Shown piece after piece: positions 12,656 through 26,704 of a DNA stretch of 64,000 bases. The notes beneath the pieces are model-generated. The model was not told where the DNA came from and did not search any database. It saw only the letters and a list, made by a program, of their open reading frames with translations. The position numbers were made by a program, and so were the translations under genes. The stretch is from Chondrilla cf. caribensis (taxonomy: Eukaryota > Porifera > Demospongiae > Chondrillida > Chondrillidae). Position 1 is the stretch's first letter. Each line of letters opens with the position of its first letter. The stretch is taken from NCBI GenBank assembly GCA_964020155.1, contig OZ026560.1:1-64000 (forward strand), given 5' to 3'.

Positions 12656-14753
12656 AAAGTTCCTGAGAAGATGGCCATGCTGGTGTCAGAGGGAAAGGGG
12701 GTTCACTGACACCTATGTCACCGGTGGGAAATACAAAATGGCGTGTGCCGGTCGACGAGATACGTACCTAAATACCTGACCCATCGTAGTATAATGCAGT
12801 GTGCTAGATTTGGTATACATAATATACTTATTGTGTTGACATTGTGATAATAGATTATTGTAAAACAGGTACTGGCAATAGTTCTATTTTGATATGTGTG
12901 TTTGCAGTGCTACACAGAACTATTAATTTTGCATGTGGAGGTCTGTCTTGTTTCCCACCAGAACAAGTGGTACTCTGAGAGCAGATGTAATACTTGAGTA
13001 CGATAATCACAGTGGATCACATAATGATGTACTCACTGGTTACTACCGGTCATGTCCAGTATCTTGTCATGAATGATCTTCACTACTTCAAAACTGATCA
13101 TGAACACAAAGCAAGTGAACATATTCTATCAGTTAATATACCTCAACCCATACCCTACACAACCACACCTCGAAGATGCAATTAGGTAATATCTTCTCTT
13201 TGCAGAGGAATACTGCTATGTCCCTTACAGTGTTCGCGCATTCTCCGACGAAGTTTCTATCACAGGAAAGCAATAATACACATACAGTCTGGAATGTAGG
13301 AAAACTTTACATACCCTCGGGTTTTATAGTATTAAAAACTGAAGACTTTGTAAAGCTCCCTTGCCGTAGCTACGAGCTACGTAGCTCCACCATCTTCGAG
13401 TATATTCGAATTTAGGAAATACTTCAACGTCATATAATATGCATTCCTACGCGTAACTACTACAGTGAATTTATATTATTTCTATTGTGCGAACAAAATG
13501 GCCGATTTCAAAACGCCGACAATTAGGATTTGGGCTAGAATTTGAGCGCAAAGACTTCAACGAGCTTTAAATCTTCACCGAAGGTTCTTCTAAACCTATT
13601 AGAGACGATCAAGTGATTCGAGTGCCTGGGGGTGGCCTATTCTCCGAATTGAACATTGAGGGGAACTTTAAATAGCGCAGATAATAATAATAAAATAGAT
13701 AGGTCACGGTAGCCGGTTGGTCAGGTGACACGACTCTAGGCTCCAGGTCGCGGGTTCGAATCCTCAAAAGGACGGTTTTTTTCTCTGAAAAAAAATAGCT
13801 CACTTCCTGGTGGTCAGTTGCATACTCTCTACAAAGAACCGTAGGGGGGAGCTTTGGGACTCGCGGCTGACCTCCCAGCTAGAATAGTGTCTTCTGCATT
13901 CGTGGAATGACGCAAGTACACAGTATCTGTGGAAAGTCCCTGTAAAGCTCTACATATATAGGTGTCTTTGACCCTGAGTGGGTGACTTTTTTATTAATTA
14001 CAAATCCGACAATTTCTTCATTTCATTAAATGATCATTATAATACAGTATTTTGATACTTGAACAAATTATGAACAACATAAGGTTGGAAAGAGTGAAAG
14101 CTATTGCTACACCCACGTACTACCATTTTAACTAATATTTATTATGTAATTATGTGTTTATTTTAATTGTCAATAACGAGTATCTATGGCCTAAATAAGT
14201 ATACCCAACTTAACCTAAGTGACAGTCGATTAGAACAGAGGGAATGGGTATTTCCTGTGAATGTGTAAAAGGGGGTGGGTCCTGTATTGATGTTACGGCG
14301 TTAAAATCAAGATGCTGATTGTCCCACATGTAGTTAAATTTGATATTAATTTTTACAAAGCCAAAAGGTTTCAAAATGAAAGTATGTCAGTCACCTTTAT
14401 CAGTTTGGAACACTTACGTATGTTTGCAACAATTTCAACTGAGGAATAATATGACTGAATCAACTTTTTGCATTATATTAATAAGTAGAATGGTAAATTC
14501 AAAAGTTCTCAATTCTTGTTACTGTCAATGCAAAGAACTGTGATATTTCTCTGGAAGTGTTTGGAGAAGACCTGCAGGAAGGCAAGAGCAGAGCATTCAC
14601 ATTTTACATACCAGCTACAGGTATGCACCTAGTGACCATCTCACCTCGGTCCTTCAATACTGTCCTACTAAACAGTTTGGAGAAGTACCTCTGGAGAGTT
14701 AAAAATATGTTCACAACGATTTGACTATTTCAGTGGACACAGCTGACCTGTCC
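12590..14753 (+). repeat. 2.16-kb duplicated block, copy 1
   Basis: Nearly the same sequence recurs at 25525-27686, displaced by about 12,936 bp. Differences are scattered substitutions and small indels. The block holds a tRNA-like/SINE-like sequence and short gene-like fragments and is otherwise AT-rich and non-coding. In this copy an extra base (GGGGGTTCAC against GGGGGTCAC) shifts the frame of the first fragment. Confidence 0.93.
13703..13774 (+). mobile_element. tRNA-derived SINE head or tRNA-Leu-like pseudogene, copy 1
   Basis: The sequence has a polymerase III-like internal promoter. An A-box-like TAGCCGGTTGGTCAGG is followed about 30 bases later by a B-box, GGTTCGAATCC, and then by a T run. 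CTCTAGGCTCCAG resembles the anticodon loop of tRNA-Leu(UAG), but the anticodon, T and acceptor stems do not pair properly. A functional tRNA is therefore unlikely. The reverse-strand translation gives RIRTRDLEPRVV, a string often produced by tRNA-derived SINEs. The 3' end of any SINE body is not determined. Confidence 0.6.
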
Positions 14754-15298
14754 TGAATCACAGGTCCAGGAGTGTGTCTGTGCAATCGGATTTGACCTAT
14801 GATGCATCACGTGCACACAGGAGAGGCCGTGGTGACAAGACCAAAAATTGACATTTTTTGGCTTGTCACCACGAGGCTTATAGCGCACTCAGGACAATCA
14901 GAATGCTTACCAAATTGTGTTGGTGAGTTAGGCATGGACACTAGGTAGCCCTTGGTGACCAGCAAAGAAATATCAAATTGCTTAGGTGATCACCCAAGGC
15001 GTAATACACGCATATATGAATCTACATACAAGGTATATACATTGGCAAAATGGGGAAATTTTCGTCGATGTCAAAATGCAACTTTTTGCTATCAGAAGGT
15101 AGCTACCAGGTCCAGGAGTGTGTCTGTGCATTCGGATTTCAGCTATGATGCATCACGTGCACACAGGAGAGGCCGTGGTGACAAGACCAAAAATTGACAT
15201 TTTTTGGGCTTGTCACCACGAGGCTTATAGCGCACTCAGGACAATCAGAATGCTTACCAAATTGTGTTGGTGAGTTAGGCATGGACACTAGGTAGCCC

Positions 15299-17383
15299 TT
15301 GGTGACCAGCAAAGAAATATCAAATTGCTTAGGTGATCACCCAAGGCGTAATACACGCATATATGAATCTACATACAAAGTATATACATTGGCAATAGGG
15401 GGAAATTTTGGTCGACATCAAAATGCATCCTTTTTGCTATCAGAAGGTAGCTACCAGGTCCAGGAGTGTGTCTGTGCATTTGGATTTCAGCTATGATGCA
15501 TCACGTGCACACAGGAGAGGCCGTGGTGACAAGACCAAAAATTGACATTTTTTGGGCTTGTCACCACGAGGCTTATAGCGCACTCAGGACAATCAGAATG
15601 CTTACCAAATTGTGTTGGTGAGTTAGGCATGGACACTAGGTAGCCCTTGGTGACCAGCAAAGAAATATCAAATTGCTTAGGTGATCACCCAAGGCGTAAT
15701 ACACATATATATGAATCTACATACAAAGTATATACATTGGCAATAGGGGGAAATTTTGGTCGACATCAAAATGCAACTTTTTGCTATCAGAAGGTAGCTA
15801 CCAGGTCCAGGAGTGTGTCTGTGCATTTGGATTTGACCTATGATGCATCACGTGCACACAGGAGAGGCCGTGGTGACAAGACCAAAAATTGACATTTTTT
15901 GGGCTTGTCACCACGAGGCTTATAGCGCACTCAGGACAATCAGAATGCTTACCAAATTGTGTTGGTGAGTTAGGCATGGACACTAGGTAGCCCTTGGTGA
16001 CCAGCAAAGAAATATCAAATTGCTTAGGTGATCACCCAAGGCGTAATACACGCATATATGAATCTACATACAAAGTATATACATTGGCAATAGGGGGAAA
16101 TTTTGGTCGACATCAAAATGCATCCTTTTTGCTATCAGAAGGTAGCTACCAGGTCCAGGAGTGTGTCTGTGCATTTGGATTTCAGCTATGATGCATCACG
16201 TGCACACAGGAGAGGCCGTGGTGACAAGACCAAAAATTGACATTTTTTGGGCTTGTCACCACGAGGCTTATAGCGCACTCAGGACAATCAGAATGCTTAC
16301 CAAATTGTGTTGGTGAGTTAGGCATGGACACTAGGTAGCCCTTGGTGACCAGCAAAGAAATATCAAATTGCTTAGGTGATCACCCAAGGCGTAATACACA
16401 TATATATGAATCTACATACAAAGTATATACATTGGCAATAGGGGGAAATTTTGGTCGACATCAAAATGCAACTTTTTGCTATCAGAAGGTAGCTACCAGG
16501 TCCAGGAGTGTGTCTGTGCATTTGGATTTGACCTATGATGCATCACGTGCACACAGGAGAGGCCGTGGTGACAAGACCAAAAATTGACATTTTTTGGGCT
16601 TGTCACCACGAGGCTTATAGCGCACTCAGGACAATCAGAATGCTTACCAAATTGTGTTGGTGAGTTAGGCATGGACACTAGGTAGCCCTTGGTGACCAGC
16701 AAAGAAATATCAAATTGCTTAGGTGATCACCCAAGGCGTAATACACGCATATATGAATCTACATACAAAGTATATACATTGGCAATAGGGGGAAATTTTG
16801 GTCGACATCAAAATGCATCCTTTTTGCTATCAGAAGGTAGCTACCAGGTCCAGGAGTGTCTCTGTGCATTTGGATTTCAGCTATGATGCATCACGTGCAC
16901 ACAGGAGAGGCCGTGGTGACAAGACCAAAAATTGACATTTTTTGGGCTTGTCACCACGAGGCTTATAGCGCACTCAGGACAATCAGAATGCTTACCAAAT
17001 TGTGTTGGTGAGTTAGGCATGGACACTAGGTAGCCCTTGGTGACCAGCAAAGAAATATCAAATTGCTTAGGTGATCACCCAAGGCGTAATACACATATAT
17101 ATGAATCTACATACAAAGTATATACATTGGCAATAGGGGGAAATTTTGGTCAACATCAAAATGCAACTTTTTGCTATCAGAAGGTAGCTACCAGGTCCAG
17201 GAGTGTGTCTGTGCATTTGGATTTGACCTATGATGCATCACGTGCACACAGGAGAGGCCGTGGTGACAAGACCAAAAATTGACATTTTTTGGGCTTGTCA
17301 CCACGAGGCTTATAGCACACTCAGGACAATCAGAATGCTTACCAAATTGTGTTGGTGAGTTAGGCATGGACACTAGGTAGCCC
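15299..17383. repeat. Sat347 dimeric higher-order repeat, three copies of 695 bp
   Basis: Alternate monomers share variants. AATGCATCCTTTTTGC is at about 15420, 16115 and 16810, and ACACATATATATGAATC at about 15702, 16397 and 17092. The spacing of 695 bp marks a two-monomer unit repeated three times. Confidence 0.88.
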
Positions 17384-19502
17384 TTGGTAAGCAGAAAAGA
17401 AATCTCAAATTGCTTAGGTGATCACCCAAGGCGTAATACACTTATATATGAATCTACATACAAAGGATATACATTGGCAATAGGGGGAAATTTTGGTCAA
17501 CATCAAAATGCAACTTTTTGCTATCAGAAGGTAGCTACCAGGTCCAGGAGTGTCTCTGTGCATTTGGATTTCAGCTATGATGCATCACGTGCACACAGGA
17601 GAGGCCGTGGTGACAAGACCAAAAATTGACATTTTTTGGGCTTGTCACCATGAGGCTTATAGCGCACTCAGGACAATCAGAATGCTTGCGAAATTGTGTT
17701 AGTGAGTTAGGCATGGACACTAGGTAGCCCTTGGTGACCAGCAAAGAAATATCAAATTGCTTAGGTGATCACCATAAGGCGTATTACACGCATATATGAA
17801 TGTACATACAAAGTATATACATTATATTATATGTGGCACTGGGGGGAAATTTTGGTCGACATCAAAATGCATCTTTTTTGCCATCAGAAGGTAGCTACCA
17901 GGTCCAGGAGTGTCTCTGTGCATTTGGATTTCAGCTATGATGCATCATGTGCACACAGGAGAGGCCGTGGTGACAAGACCAAAAATTGACATTTTTTGGG
18001 CTTGTCACCACGAGGCTTATAGCGCACTCAGGACAATCAGAATGCTTACCAAATTGTGTTAGTGAGTTAGGCATGGACACTAGGTAGCCCTTGGTGACCA
18101 GCAAAGAAATATCAAATTGCTTAGGTGATCACCCAAGGCGTAATACACGCATATATGAATCTACATACAAAGTATATACATTGGCAATAGGGGGAAATTT
18201 TGGTCGACATCAAAATGCAACTGTTTGCTATCAGAAGGTAGCTACTAGGTCCAGGAGTGTGTCTGTGCATTTGGATTTGAGCTATGATGCATCACGTGCA
18301 CACAGGAGAGGCCGTGGTGACAAGACCAAAAATTGACATTTTTTGGGCTTGTCACCACGAGGCTTATAGCGCACTCAGGACAATCAGAATGCTTGCGAAA
18401 TTGTGTTGGTGAGTTAGGCATGGACACTAGGTAGCCCTTGGTGACCAGCAAAGAAATATCAAATTGCTTAGGTGATCACCCAAGGCGTAATACACTTATA
18501 TATGAATCTACATACAAAGTATATACATTGGCAATAGGGGGAAATTTTGGTCGACATCAAAATGCAACTTTTTGCTATCAGAAGGTAGCTACCAGGTCCA
18601 GGAGTGTGTCTGTGCATTTGCATTTGACCTATGATGCATCACGTGCACACAGGAGAGGCCGTGGTGACAAGACCAAAAATTGACATTTTTTGGGCTTGTC
18701 ACCACGAGGCTTATAGCGCACTCAGGACAATCAGAATGCTTGCGAAATTGTGTTGGTGAGTTAGGCATGGACACTAGGTAGCCCTTGGTGACCAGCAAAG
18801 AAATATCAAATTGTTTAGGTGATCACCCAAGGCGTAATACACGCATATATGAATCTACATACAAAGGATATACATTGGCAATAGGGGGAAATTTTGGTCA
18901 ACATCAAAATGCAACTTTTTGCTATCAGAAGGTAGCTAACAGGTCCAGGAGTGTGTCTGTGCATTTGGATTTCAGCTATGATGCATCACGTGCACACAGG
19001 AGAGGCCGTGGTGACAAGACCAAAAATTGACATTTTTTGGGCTTGTCACCATGAGGCTTATAGCGCACTCAGGACAATCAGAATGGTTACGAAATTGTGT
19101 TGGTGAGTTAGGCATGGACACTAGGTAGCCCTTGGTGACCAGCAAAGAAATCTCAAATTGCTTAGGTGATCACCATAAGGCGTATTACACGCATATATAA
19201 ATGTACATACAAAGTATATACATTATATTATATGTGGCACTGGGGGGAAATTTTGGTCGACATCAAAATGCATCTTTTTGCTATCAGAAGGTAGCTACCA
19301 GGTCCAGGAGTGTCTCTGTGCATTTGGATTTCAGCTATGATGCATCATGTGCACACAGGAGAGGCCGTGGTGACAAGACCAAAAATTGACATTTTTTGGG
19401 CTTGTCACCACGAGGCTTATAGCGCACTCAGGACAATCAGAATGCTTGCGAAATTGTGTTAGTGAGTTAGGCATGGACACTAGGTAGCCCTTGGGGACCA
19501 GC

Positions 19503-21586
19503 AAAGAAATCTCAAATTGCTTAGGTGATCACCCAAGGCGTATTACACGCATATATGAATCTACATACAAAGTATATACATTGGCAATAGGGGGAAATTT
19601 TGGTCAACATCAAAATGCATCCGTTTTGCTATCAGAAGGTAGCTACTAGGTCCAGGAGTGTGTCTGTGCATTTGGATTTCAGCTATGATGCATCACGTGC
19701 ACACAGGAGAGGCCGTGGTGACAAGACCAAAAATTGACATTTTTTGGGCTTGTCACCACGAGGCTTATAGCGCAATCAGGACAATCAGAATGCTTACCAA
19801 ATTGTGTTGGTGAGTTAGGCATGGACACTAGGTAGCCCTTGGTGACCAGCAAAGAAATATCAAATTGCTTAGGTGATCACCCAAGGCGTAATACACTTAT
19901 ATATGAATCTACATACATAGTATATACATTGGCAATAGGGGGAAATTTTGGTTGACATCAAAATGCAACTTTTTGCTATCAGAAGGTAGCTACCAGGTCC
20001 AGGAGTGTGTCTGTGCATTTGGATTTCAGCTATGATGCATCACGTGCACACAGGAGAGGCCGTGGTGACAAGACCAAAAATTGACATTTTTTGGGCTTGT
20101 CACCACGAGGCTTATAGCGCACTCAGGACAATCAGAATGCTTGCGAAATTGTGTTGGTGAGTTAGGCATGGACACTAGGTAGCCCTTGGTGACCAGCAAA
20201 GAAATATCAAATTGTTTAGGTGATCACCCAAGGCGTAATACACTTATATATGAATCTACATTCAAAGTATATACATTGGCAATAGGGGGAAATTTTGGTC
20301 AACATCAAAATGCAACTTTTTGCTATCAGAAGGTAGCTACCAGGTCCAGGAGTGTGTCTGTGCATTTGGATTTCAGCTATGATGCATCACGTGCACACAG
20401 GAGAGGCCGTGGTGACAAGACCAAAAATTGACATTTTTTGGGCTTGTCACCACGAGGCTTATAGCGCACTCAGGACAATCAGAATGCTTGCGAAATTGTG
20501 TTGGTGAGTTAGGCATGGACACTAGGTAGCCCTTGGTGACCAGCAAAGAAATATCAAATTGCTTAGGTGATCACCCAAGGCGTATTACACGCATATATGA
20601 ATCTACATACAAAGTATATACATTGGCAATAGGGGGAAATTTTGGTCAACATCAAAATGCATCCGTTTTGCTATCAGAAGGTAGCTACTAGGTCCAGGAG
20701 TGTGTCTGTGCATTTGGATTTCAGCTATGATGCATCACGTGCACACAGGAGAGGCCGTGGTGACAAGACCAAAAATTGACATTTTTTGGGCTTGTCACCA
20801 CGAGGCTTATAGCGCAATCAGGACAATCAGAATGCTTACCAAATTGTGTTGGTGAGTTAGGCATGGACACTAGGTAGCCCTTGGTGACCAGCAAAGAAAT
20901 ATCAAATTGCTTAGGTGATCACCCAAGGCGTAATACACTTATATATGAATCTACATACATAGTATATACATTGGCAATAGGGGGAAATTTTGGTTGACAT
21001 CAAAATGCAACTTTTTGCTATCAGAAGGTAGCTACCAGGTCCAGGAGTGTGTCTGTGCATTTGGATTTCAGCTATGATGCATCACGTGCACACAGGAGAG
21101 GCCGTGGTGACAAGACCAAAAATTGACATTTTTTGGGCTTGTCACCACGAGGCTTATAGCGCACTCAGGACAATCAGAATGCTTGCGAAATTGTGTTGGT
21201 GAGTTAGGCATGGACACTAGGTAGCCCTTGGTGACCAGCAAAGAAATATCAAATTGTTTAGGTGATCACCCAAGGCGTAATACACTTATATATGAATCTA
21301 CATTCAAAGTATATACATTGGCAATAGGGGGAAATTTTGGTCAACATCAAAATGCAACTTTTTGCTATCAGAAGGTAGCTACCAGGTCCAGGAGTGTGTC
21401 TGTGCATTTGGATTTCAGCTATGATGCATCACGTGCACACAGGAGAGGCCGTGGTGACAAGACCAAAAATTGACATTTTTTGGGCTTGTCACCACGAGGC
21501 TTATAGCGCACTCAGGACAATCAGAATGCTTACCAAATTGTGTTGGTGAGTTAGGCATGGACACTAGGTAGCCCTTGGTGACCAGA
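19503..21586. repeat. Sat347 trimeric higher-order repeat, two copies of 1042 bp
   Basis: Rare variants recur 1042 bp apart: GCGCAATCAGG at about 19771 and 20813, and TACATAGTATATACA at about 19914 and 20956. The two copies look essentially identical, which implies recent duplication of a three-monomer unit. Confidence 0.88.
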
Positions 21587-24500
21587 AAAGAAATCTCAAA
21601 TTGCTTAGGTGATCACCACAAGGCGTATTACACGCATATATGAATGTACATACAAAGTATATACATTCTATTATATGTGGCACTGGGGGGAAATTTTGGT
21701 CGACATCAAAATGCATCCTTTTTGCTATCAGAAGGTAGCTACCAGGTCCAGGAGTGTGTCTGTGCATTTGGATTTGACCTATGATGCATCACGTGCACAC
21801 AGGAGAGGCCGTGGTGACAAGACCAAAAATTGACATTTTTTGGGCTTGTCACCACGAGGCTTATAGCGCACTTAAGACAATCAGAATGCTTGCGAAATTG
21901 TGTTGGTGAGTTAGGCATGGACACTAGGTAGCCCTTGGTGACCAGAAAAGAAATCTCAAATTGCTTAGGTGATCACCCAAGGCGTAATACACTTATATAT
22001 GAATCTACATACAAAGTATATACATTGGCAATAGGGGGAAATTTTGGTCGACATCAAAATGCATCCTTTTTGCTATCAGAAGGTAGCTACTAGGTCCAGG
22101 AGTGTGTCTGTGCATTTGGATTTCAGCTATGATGCATCACGTGCACACAGGAGAGGCCGTGGTGACAAGACCAAAAATTGACATTTTTTGGGCTTGTCAC
22201 CACGAGGCTTATAGCGCACTCAGGACAATCAGAATGCTTACCAAATTGTGTTGGTGAGTTAGGCATGGTCACTAGGTAGCCCATGGTGACCAGCAAAGAA
22301 ATATCAAATTGCTTAGGTGATCACCCAAGGCGTAATACACTTATATATGAATCTACATACAAAGTATATACATTGGCAATAGGGGGAAATTTTGGGCGAC
22401 ATCAAAATGGAACTTTTTGCTATCAGAAGGTAGCTAACAGGTCCAGGAGTGTGTCTGTGCATTTGGATTTGAGCTATGATGCATCACGTGCACAGAGGAG
22501 AGGCCGTGGTGACAAGACCAAAAATTGACATTTTTTGGGCTTGCCACCACGAGGCTTATAGCGCACTCAGGACAATCAAAATGCTTACCAAATTGTGTTG
22601 GTGGGTTGGGCATGGACACTAGGTAGCCCTTGGTGACCAGAAAAGAAATCTCAAATTGCTTAGGTGATCACCACAAGGCGTATTACACGCATATATGAAT
22701 GTACATACAAAGTATATACATTATATTATATGTGGCACTGGGGGGAAATTTTGGTCGACATCAAAATGCATCCTTTTTGCTATCAGAAGGTAGCTACCAG
22801 GTCCAGGAGTGTGTCTGTGCATTTGGATTTCAGCTATGATGCATCACGTGCACACAGGAGAGGCCGTGGTGACAAGACCAAAAATTGACATTTTTTGGGC
22901 TTGTCACCACGAGGCTTATAGCGCACTCAGGACAACCAGAATGCTTGCGAAATTGTGTTGGTGAGTTAGGCATGGACACTAGGTAGCCCTTGGTGACCAG
23001 AAAAGAAATCTCAAATTGCTTAGGTGATCACCCAAGGCGTAATACACTTATATATGAATCTACATACAAAGTATATATATATATTGGTAATAGGGGGAAA
23101 TTTTGGTCGACATCAAAATGCAACTTTTTGCTATCAGAAGGTAGCTACCAGGTCCAGGAGTGTGTCTGTGTATTTGGATTTCAGCTATGATGCATCACGT
23201 GCACACAGGAGAGGCCGTGGTGACAAGACCAAAAATTGACATTTTTTGGGCTTGTCACCACGAGGCTTATAGCGCACTCAGGACAACCAGAATGCTTACC
23301 AAATTGTGTTGGTGAGTTAGGCATGGACACTAGGTAGCCCTTGGTGACCAGCAAAGAAGTTTCAAATTGCTTAGGTGATCACCCAAGGCGTAATACACTT
23401 ATATATGAATCTACATACAAAGTATATACATTGGCAAAAGGGGGAAATTTTGGTCAACATCAAAATGCAACTTTTTGCTATCAGAAGTTAGCTACCAGGT
23501 CCAGGAGTGTGTCTGTGCATTTGGATTTCAGCTATGATGCATCACGTGCACACAGGAGAGGCCGTGGTGACAAGACCAAAAATTGACATTTTTTGGGCTT
23601 GTCACCACGAGGCTTATAGCGCACTCAGGACAATCAGAATGCTTACCAAATTGTGTTGGTGGGTTGGGCATGGACACTAGGTAGCCCTTGGTGACCAGCA
23701 AAGAAATATCAAATTGCTTAGGTGATCACCACAAGGCGTATTACACGCATATATGAATCTACATACAAAGTATATACATTATATTATATGTGGCACAGGG
23801 GGGAAATTTTGGTCGACATCAAAATGCATCCTTTTTGCTATCAGAAGGTAGCTACTAGGTCCAGAAGTGTGTCTGTGCATTTGGATTTGACCTATGATGC
23901 ATCACGTGCACACAGGAGAGGCCGTGGTGACAAGACCAAAAATTGACATTTTTTGGGCTTGTCACCACGAGGCTTATAGCGCACTCAGGACAATCAGAAT
24001 GCTTGCGAAATTGTGTTGGTGAGTTAGGCATGGACACTAGGTAGCCCTTGGTGACCAGCAAAGAGATCTCAAATTGCTTAGGTGATCACCCAAGGCGTAA
24101 TACACTTATATATGAATCTACATACAAAGTATATACATTGGCAATAGGGGGAAATTTTGGTCGACATCAAAATGCAACTTTTTGCTATCAGAAGGTAGCT
24201 ACCAGGTCCAGGAGTGTGTCTGTGCATTTGGATTTCAGCTATGATGCATCACGTGCACACAGGAGAGGCCGTGGTGACAAGACCAAAAATTGACATTTTT
24301 TGGGCTTGTCACCACGAGGCTTATAGCGCACTCAGGACAATCAGAATGCTTCACAAATTGTGTTGGTGAGTTAGGCATGGTCACTAGGTAGCCCTTGGTG
24401 ACCAGCAAAGAAATCTCAAATTGCTTAGGTGATCACCACAAGGCGTAATACACTTATATATGAATCTACATACAAAGTATATACATTGGCAATAGGGGGA

Positions 24501-25606
24501 AATTTTGGGCGACATCAAAATGCAACTTTTTGCTATCAGAAGGTAGCTACCAGGTCCAGGAGTGTGTCTGTGCATTTGGATTTGAGCTATGATACATCAC
24601 GTGCACAGAGGAGAGGCCGTGGTGACAAGACCAAAAATTGACATTTTTTGGGCTTGTCACCACGAGGCTTATAGCGCACTCAGGACAATCAAAATGCTTA
24701 CAAAATTGTGTTGGTGGGTTGGGCATGGTCACTAGGTAGCCCTTGGTGACCAGAAAAGAAATCTCAAATTGCTTAGGTGATCACCACAAGGCGTATTACA
24801 CGCATATATGAATCTACATACAAAGTATACACATTGGCAATAGGGGGAAATTTTGGTCGATATCAAAATGCAACTTTTTGCTATCAGAAGGTAGCTACCA
24901 GGTCCAGGAGTGTGTCTGTGCATTTGGATTTGACCTATGATGCATCACGTGCACACAGGAGAGGCCGTGGTGACAAGACCAAAAATTGACATTTTTTGGG
25001 CTTGTCACCACGAGGCTTATAGTGCACTCAGGACAACCAGAATGCTTACGAAATTGCGTTGGTGAGTTAGGCATGGACACTAGGTAGCCCTTGGTGACCA
25101 GCCAAGAAATATCAAATTGCTTAGGTGATCACCCAAGGTGTAATACACTTATATATGAATCTACATACAAAGTATATACATTGGCAATAGGGGGAAATTT
25201 TGGTCGACATCAAAATGCAACTTTTTGCTATCAGAAGGTAGCTACCAGGTCCAGGAGTGTGTCTGTGCATTTGGATTTGACCTATGATGCATCACGTGCA
25301 CACAGGAGAGGCCGTGGTGACAACTCAAAAAATTGACATTTTTTGGCTTGTCACCACAAGGCTTATAACACACTCAGGACAATCAGAATGCTTACCAAAT
25401 TGTGTTGGTGAGTTTGGCATGGACACTGGGTAGCCCTTGGTGACCAGCCAAGAAATCTCAAATTGCTTAGGTGATCACCACATGTGGCATATGGGCACTG
25501 GGGGAATTTTTGGTCGACATCAAAATGCATCTTTTTGTTATCAGAATGACTGTACTAGGTCAAGGAGTGTGTCTGTGCATTCGTATTTCTCAAAGTTTCT
25601 GAGAAG

Positions 25607-25693
25607 ATGGCCATGCTGGTGTCAGAAGGAAAGGGGGTCACTTACACCTATGACACCAGTGGGAAATACAAAATGGCATGTGCCGGTCGATGA
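25607..25693 (+). pseudogene. Short gene-like fragment in duplicated block
   Basis: A 28-codon ATG-started open frame with protein-like composition (begins MAMLVSEGKGVTY, ends KMACAGR) differs from copy 1 by substitutions and a one-base frameshift. I do not recognise a family. It may be an exon remnant of a gene caught in the subtelomeric duplication, or chance. Confidence 0.2.
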
Positions 25694-26632
25694 GATACGT
25701 ACCTAAATACCTGACCCATTGTAGCATAATGCGGTGTGCTAGATTTGGTATACATAATATAACTTATTGTGTTGACATTGTGATAATAGATTATTGTAAA
25801 ACAGGTACTGGCAATAGTTCTATTTTGATATGTGTGTTTGCAGTGCTACACAGAACTATTAATTTTGCATGTGGAGGTCTGTCTTGTTTCCCACCAGAAC
25901 AAGTGGTACTCTGAGAGCAGATGTAATACTTGAGTACGATAATCACAGTGGATCACATAATGATGTACTCACTGGTTACTACCGGTCATGTCCAGTATCT
26001 TGTCATGAATGATCTTCACTACTTCAAAACTGAACACAAAGCAAGTGAACATATTCTATCAGTTAATATACCTCAACCCATACCCTACACAACCACACCT
26101 CGAAGATGCAATTTGGTAATATCTTCTCTTTGCAGAGGAATACTGCTATGTCCCTTACAGTGTTCGCGCATTCTCCGACGAAGTTTCTATCACAGGAAAG
26201 CAATAATACACATACAGTCTGGAATGTAGGAAAACTTTACATACCCTCGGGTTTTATAGTATTAAAAACTGAAGACTTTGTAAAGCTCCCTTGCCGTAGC
26301 TACGAACTACGTAGCTCCACCATCTTCGAGTATATTCGAATTTAGGAAATACTTCAACGTCATATAATATGCATTCCTACGCGTAACTACTACAGTGAAT
26401 TTATATTATTTCTATTGTGCGAACAAAATGGCCGATTTCAAAACGCCGACAATTAGGATTTGGGCTAGAATTTGAGTGCAAAGACTTCAACGAGCTTTAA
26501 ATCTTCACCGAAGGTTCTTCTAAACCTATTAGAGACGATCAAGTGATTCGAGTGCCTGGGGGTGGCCTATTCTCCGAATTGAACATTGAGGGCAACTTTA
26601 AATAGCGCAGATAATAACAATAAAATAGATAA

Positions 26633-26704
26633 GTCACGGTGGCGGGGTGGTCAGGTGACACGACTCTAGGCTCCAGGTCGCGGGTTCGAATCCTCAAAAG
26701 GACG
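26633..26704 (+). mobile_element. tRNA-derived SINE head or tRNA-Leu-like pseudogene, copy 2
   Basis: Second copy of the tRNA-like sequence. Its A-box-like region (TGGCGGGGTGGTCAGG) is closer to the tRNA consensus than in copy 1, and its B-box GGTTCGAATCC is intact. Stem pairing is again poor. It differs from copy 1 at a few positions within the first 20 bases. Confidence 0.6.

Larger units (their letters stand above)
14754..25524. repeat. Sat347 satellite array 2 (about 31 monomers)
   Basis: A continuous head-to-tail array of 347-348-bp monomers interspersed with longer monomers of about 360 bp (for example near 17765, 19170, 21609, 22664 and 23722). In the long form an extra TATTATATGTGGCAC block replaces GGCAATA. 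All copies share the palindromes and the GTGGTGACAAG hairpin. The array is bounded by the two copies of the 2.16-kb block. No gene is supported inside it. Confidence 0.96.

Noticed and set aside
13703..13774. Functional tRNA-Leu gene
   Set aside because: A and B boxes are present, but the acceptor, anticodon and T stems do not pair, and the same defects occur in both copies. Annotated as SINE-like or pseudo-tRNA.
4615..25524. CRISPR-like array (regular repeats with spacers)
   Set aside because: Units are 347 bp of contiguous satellite without unique spacers, and the DNA is eukaryotic.
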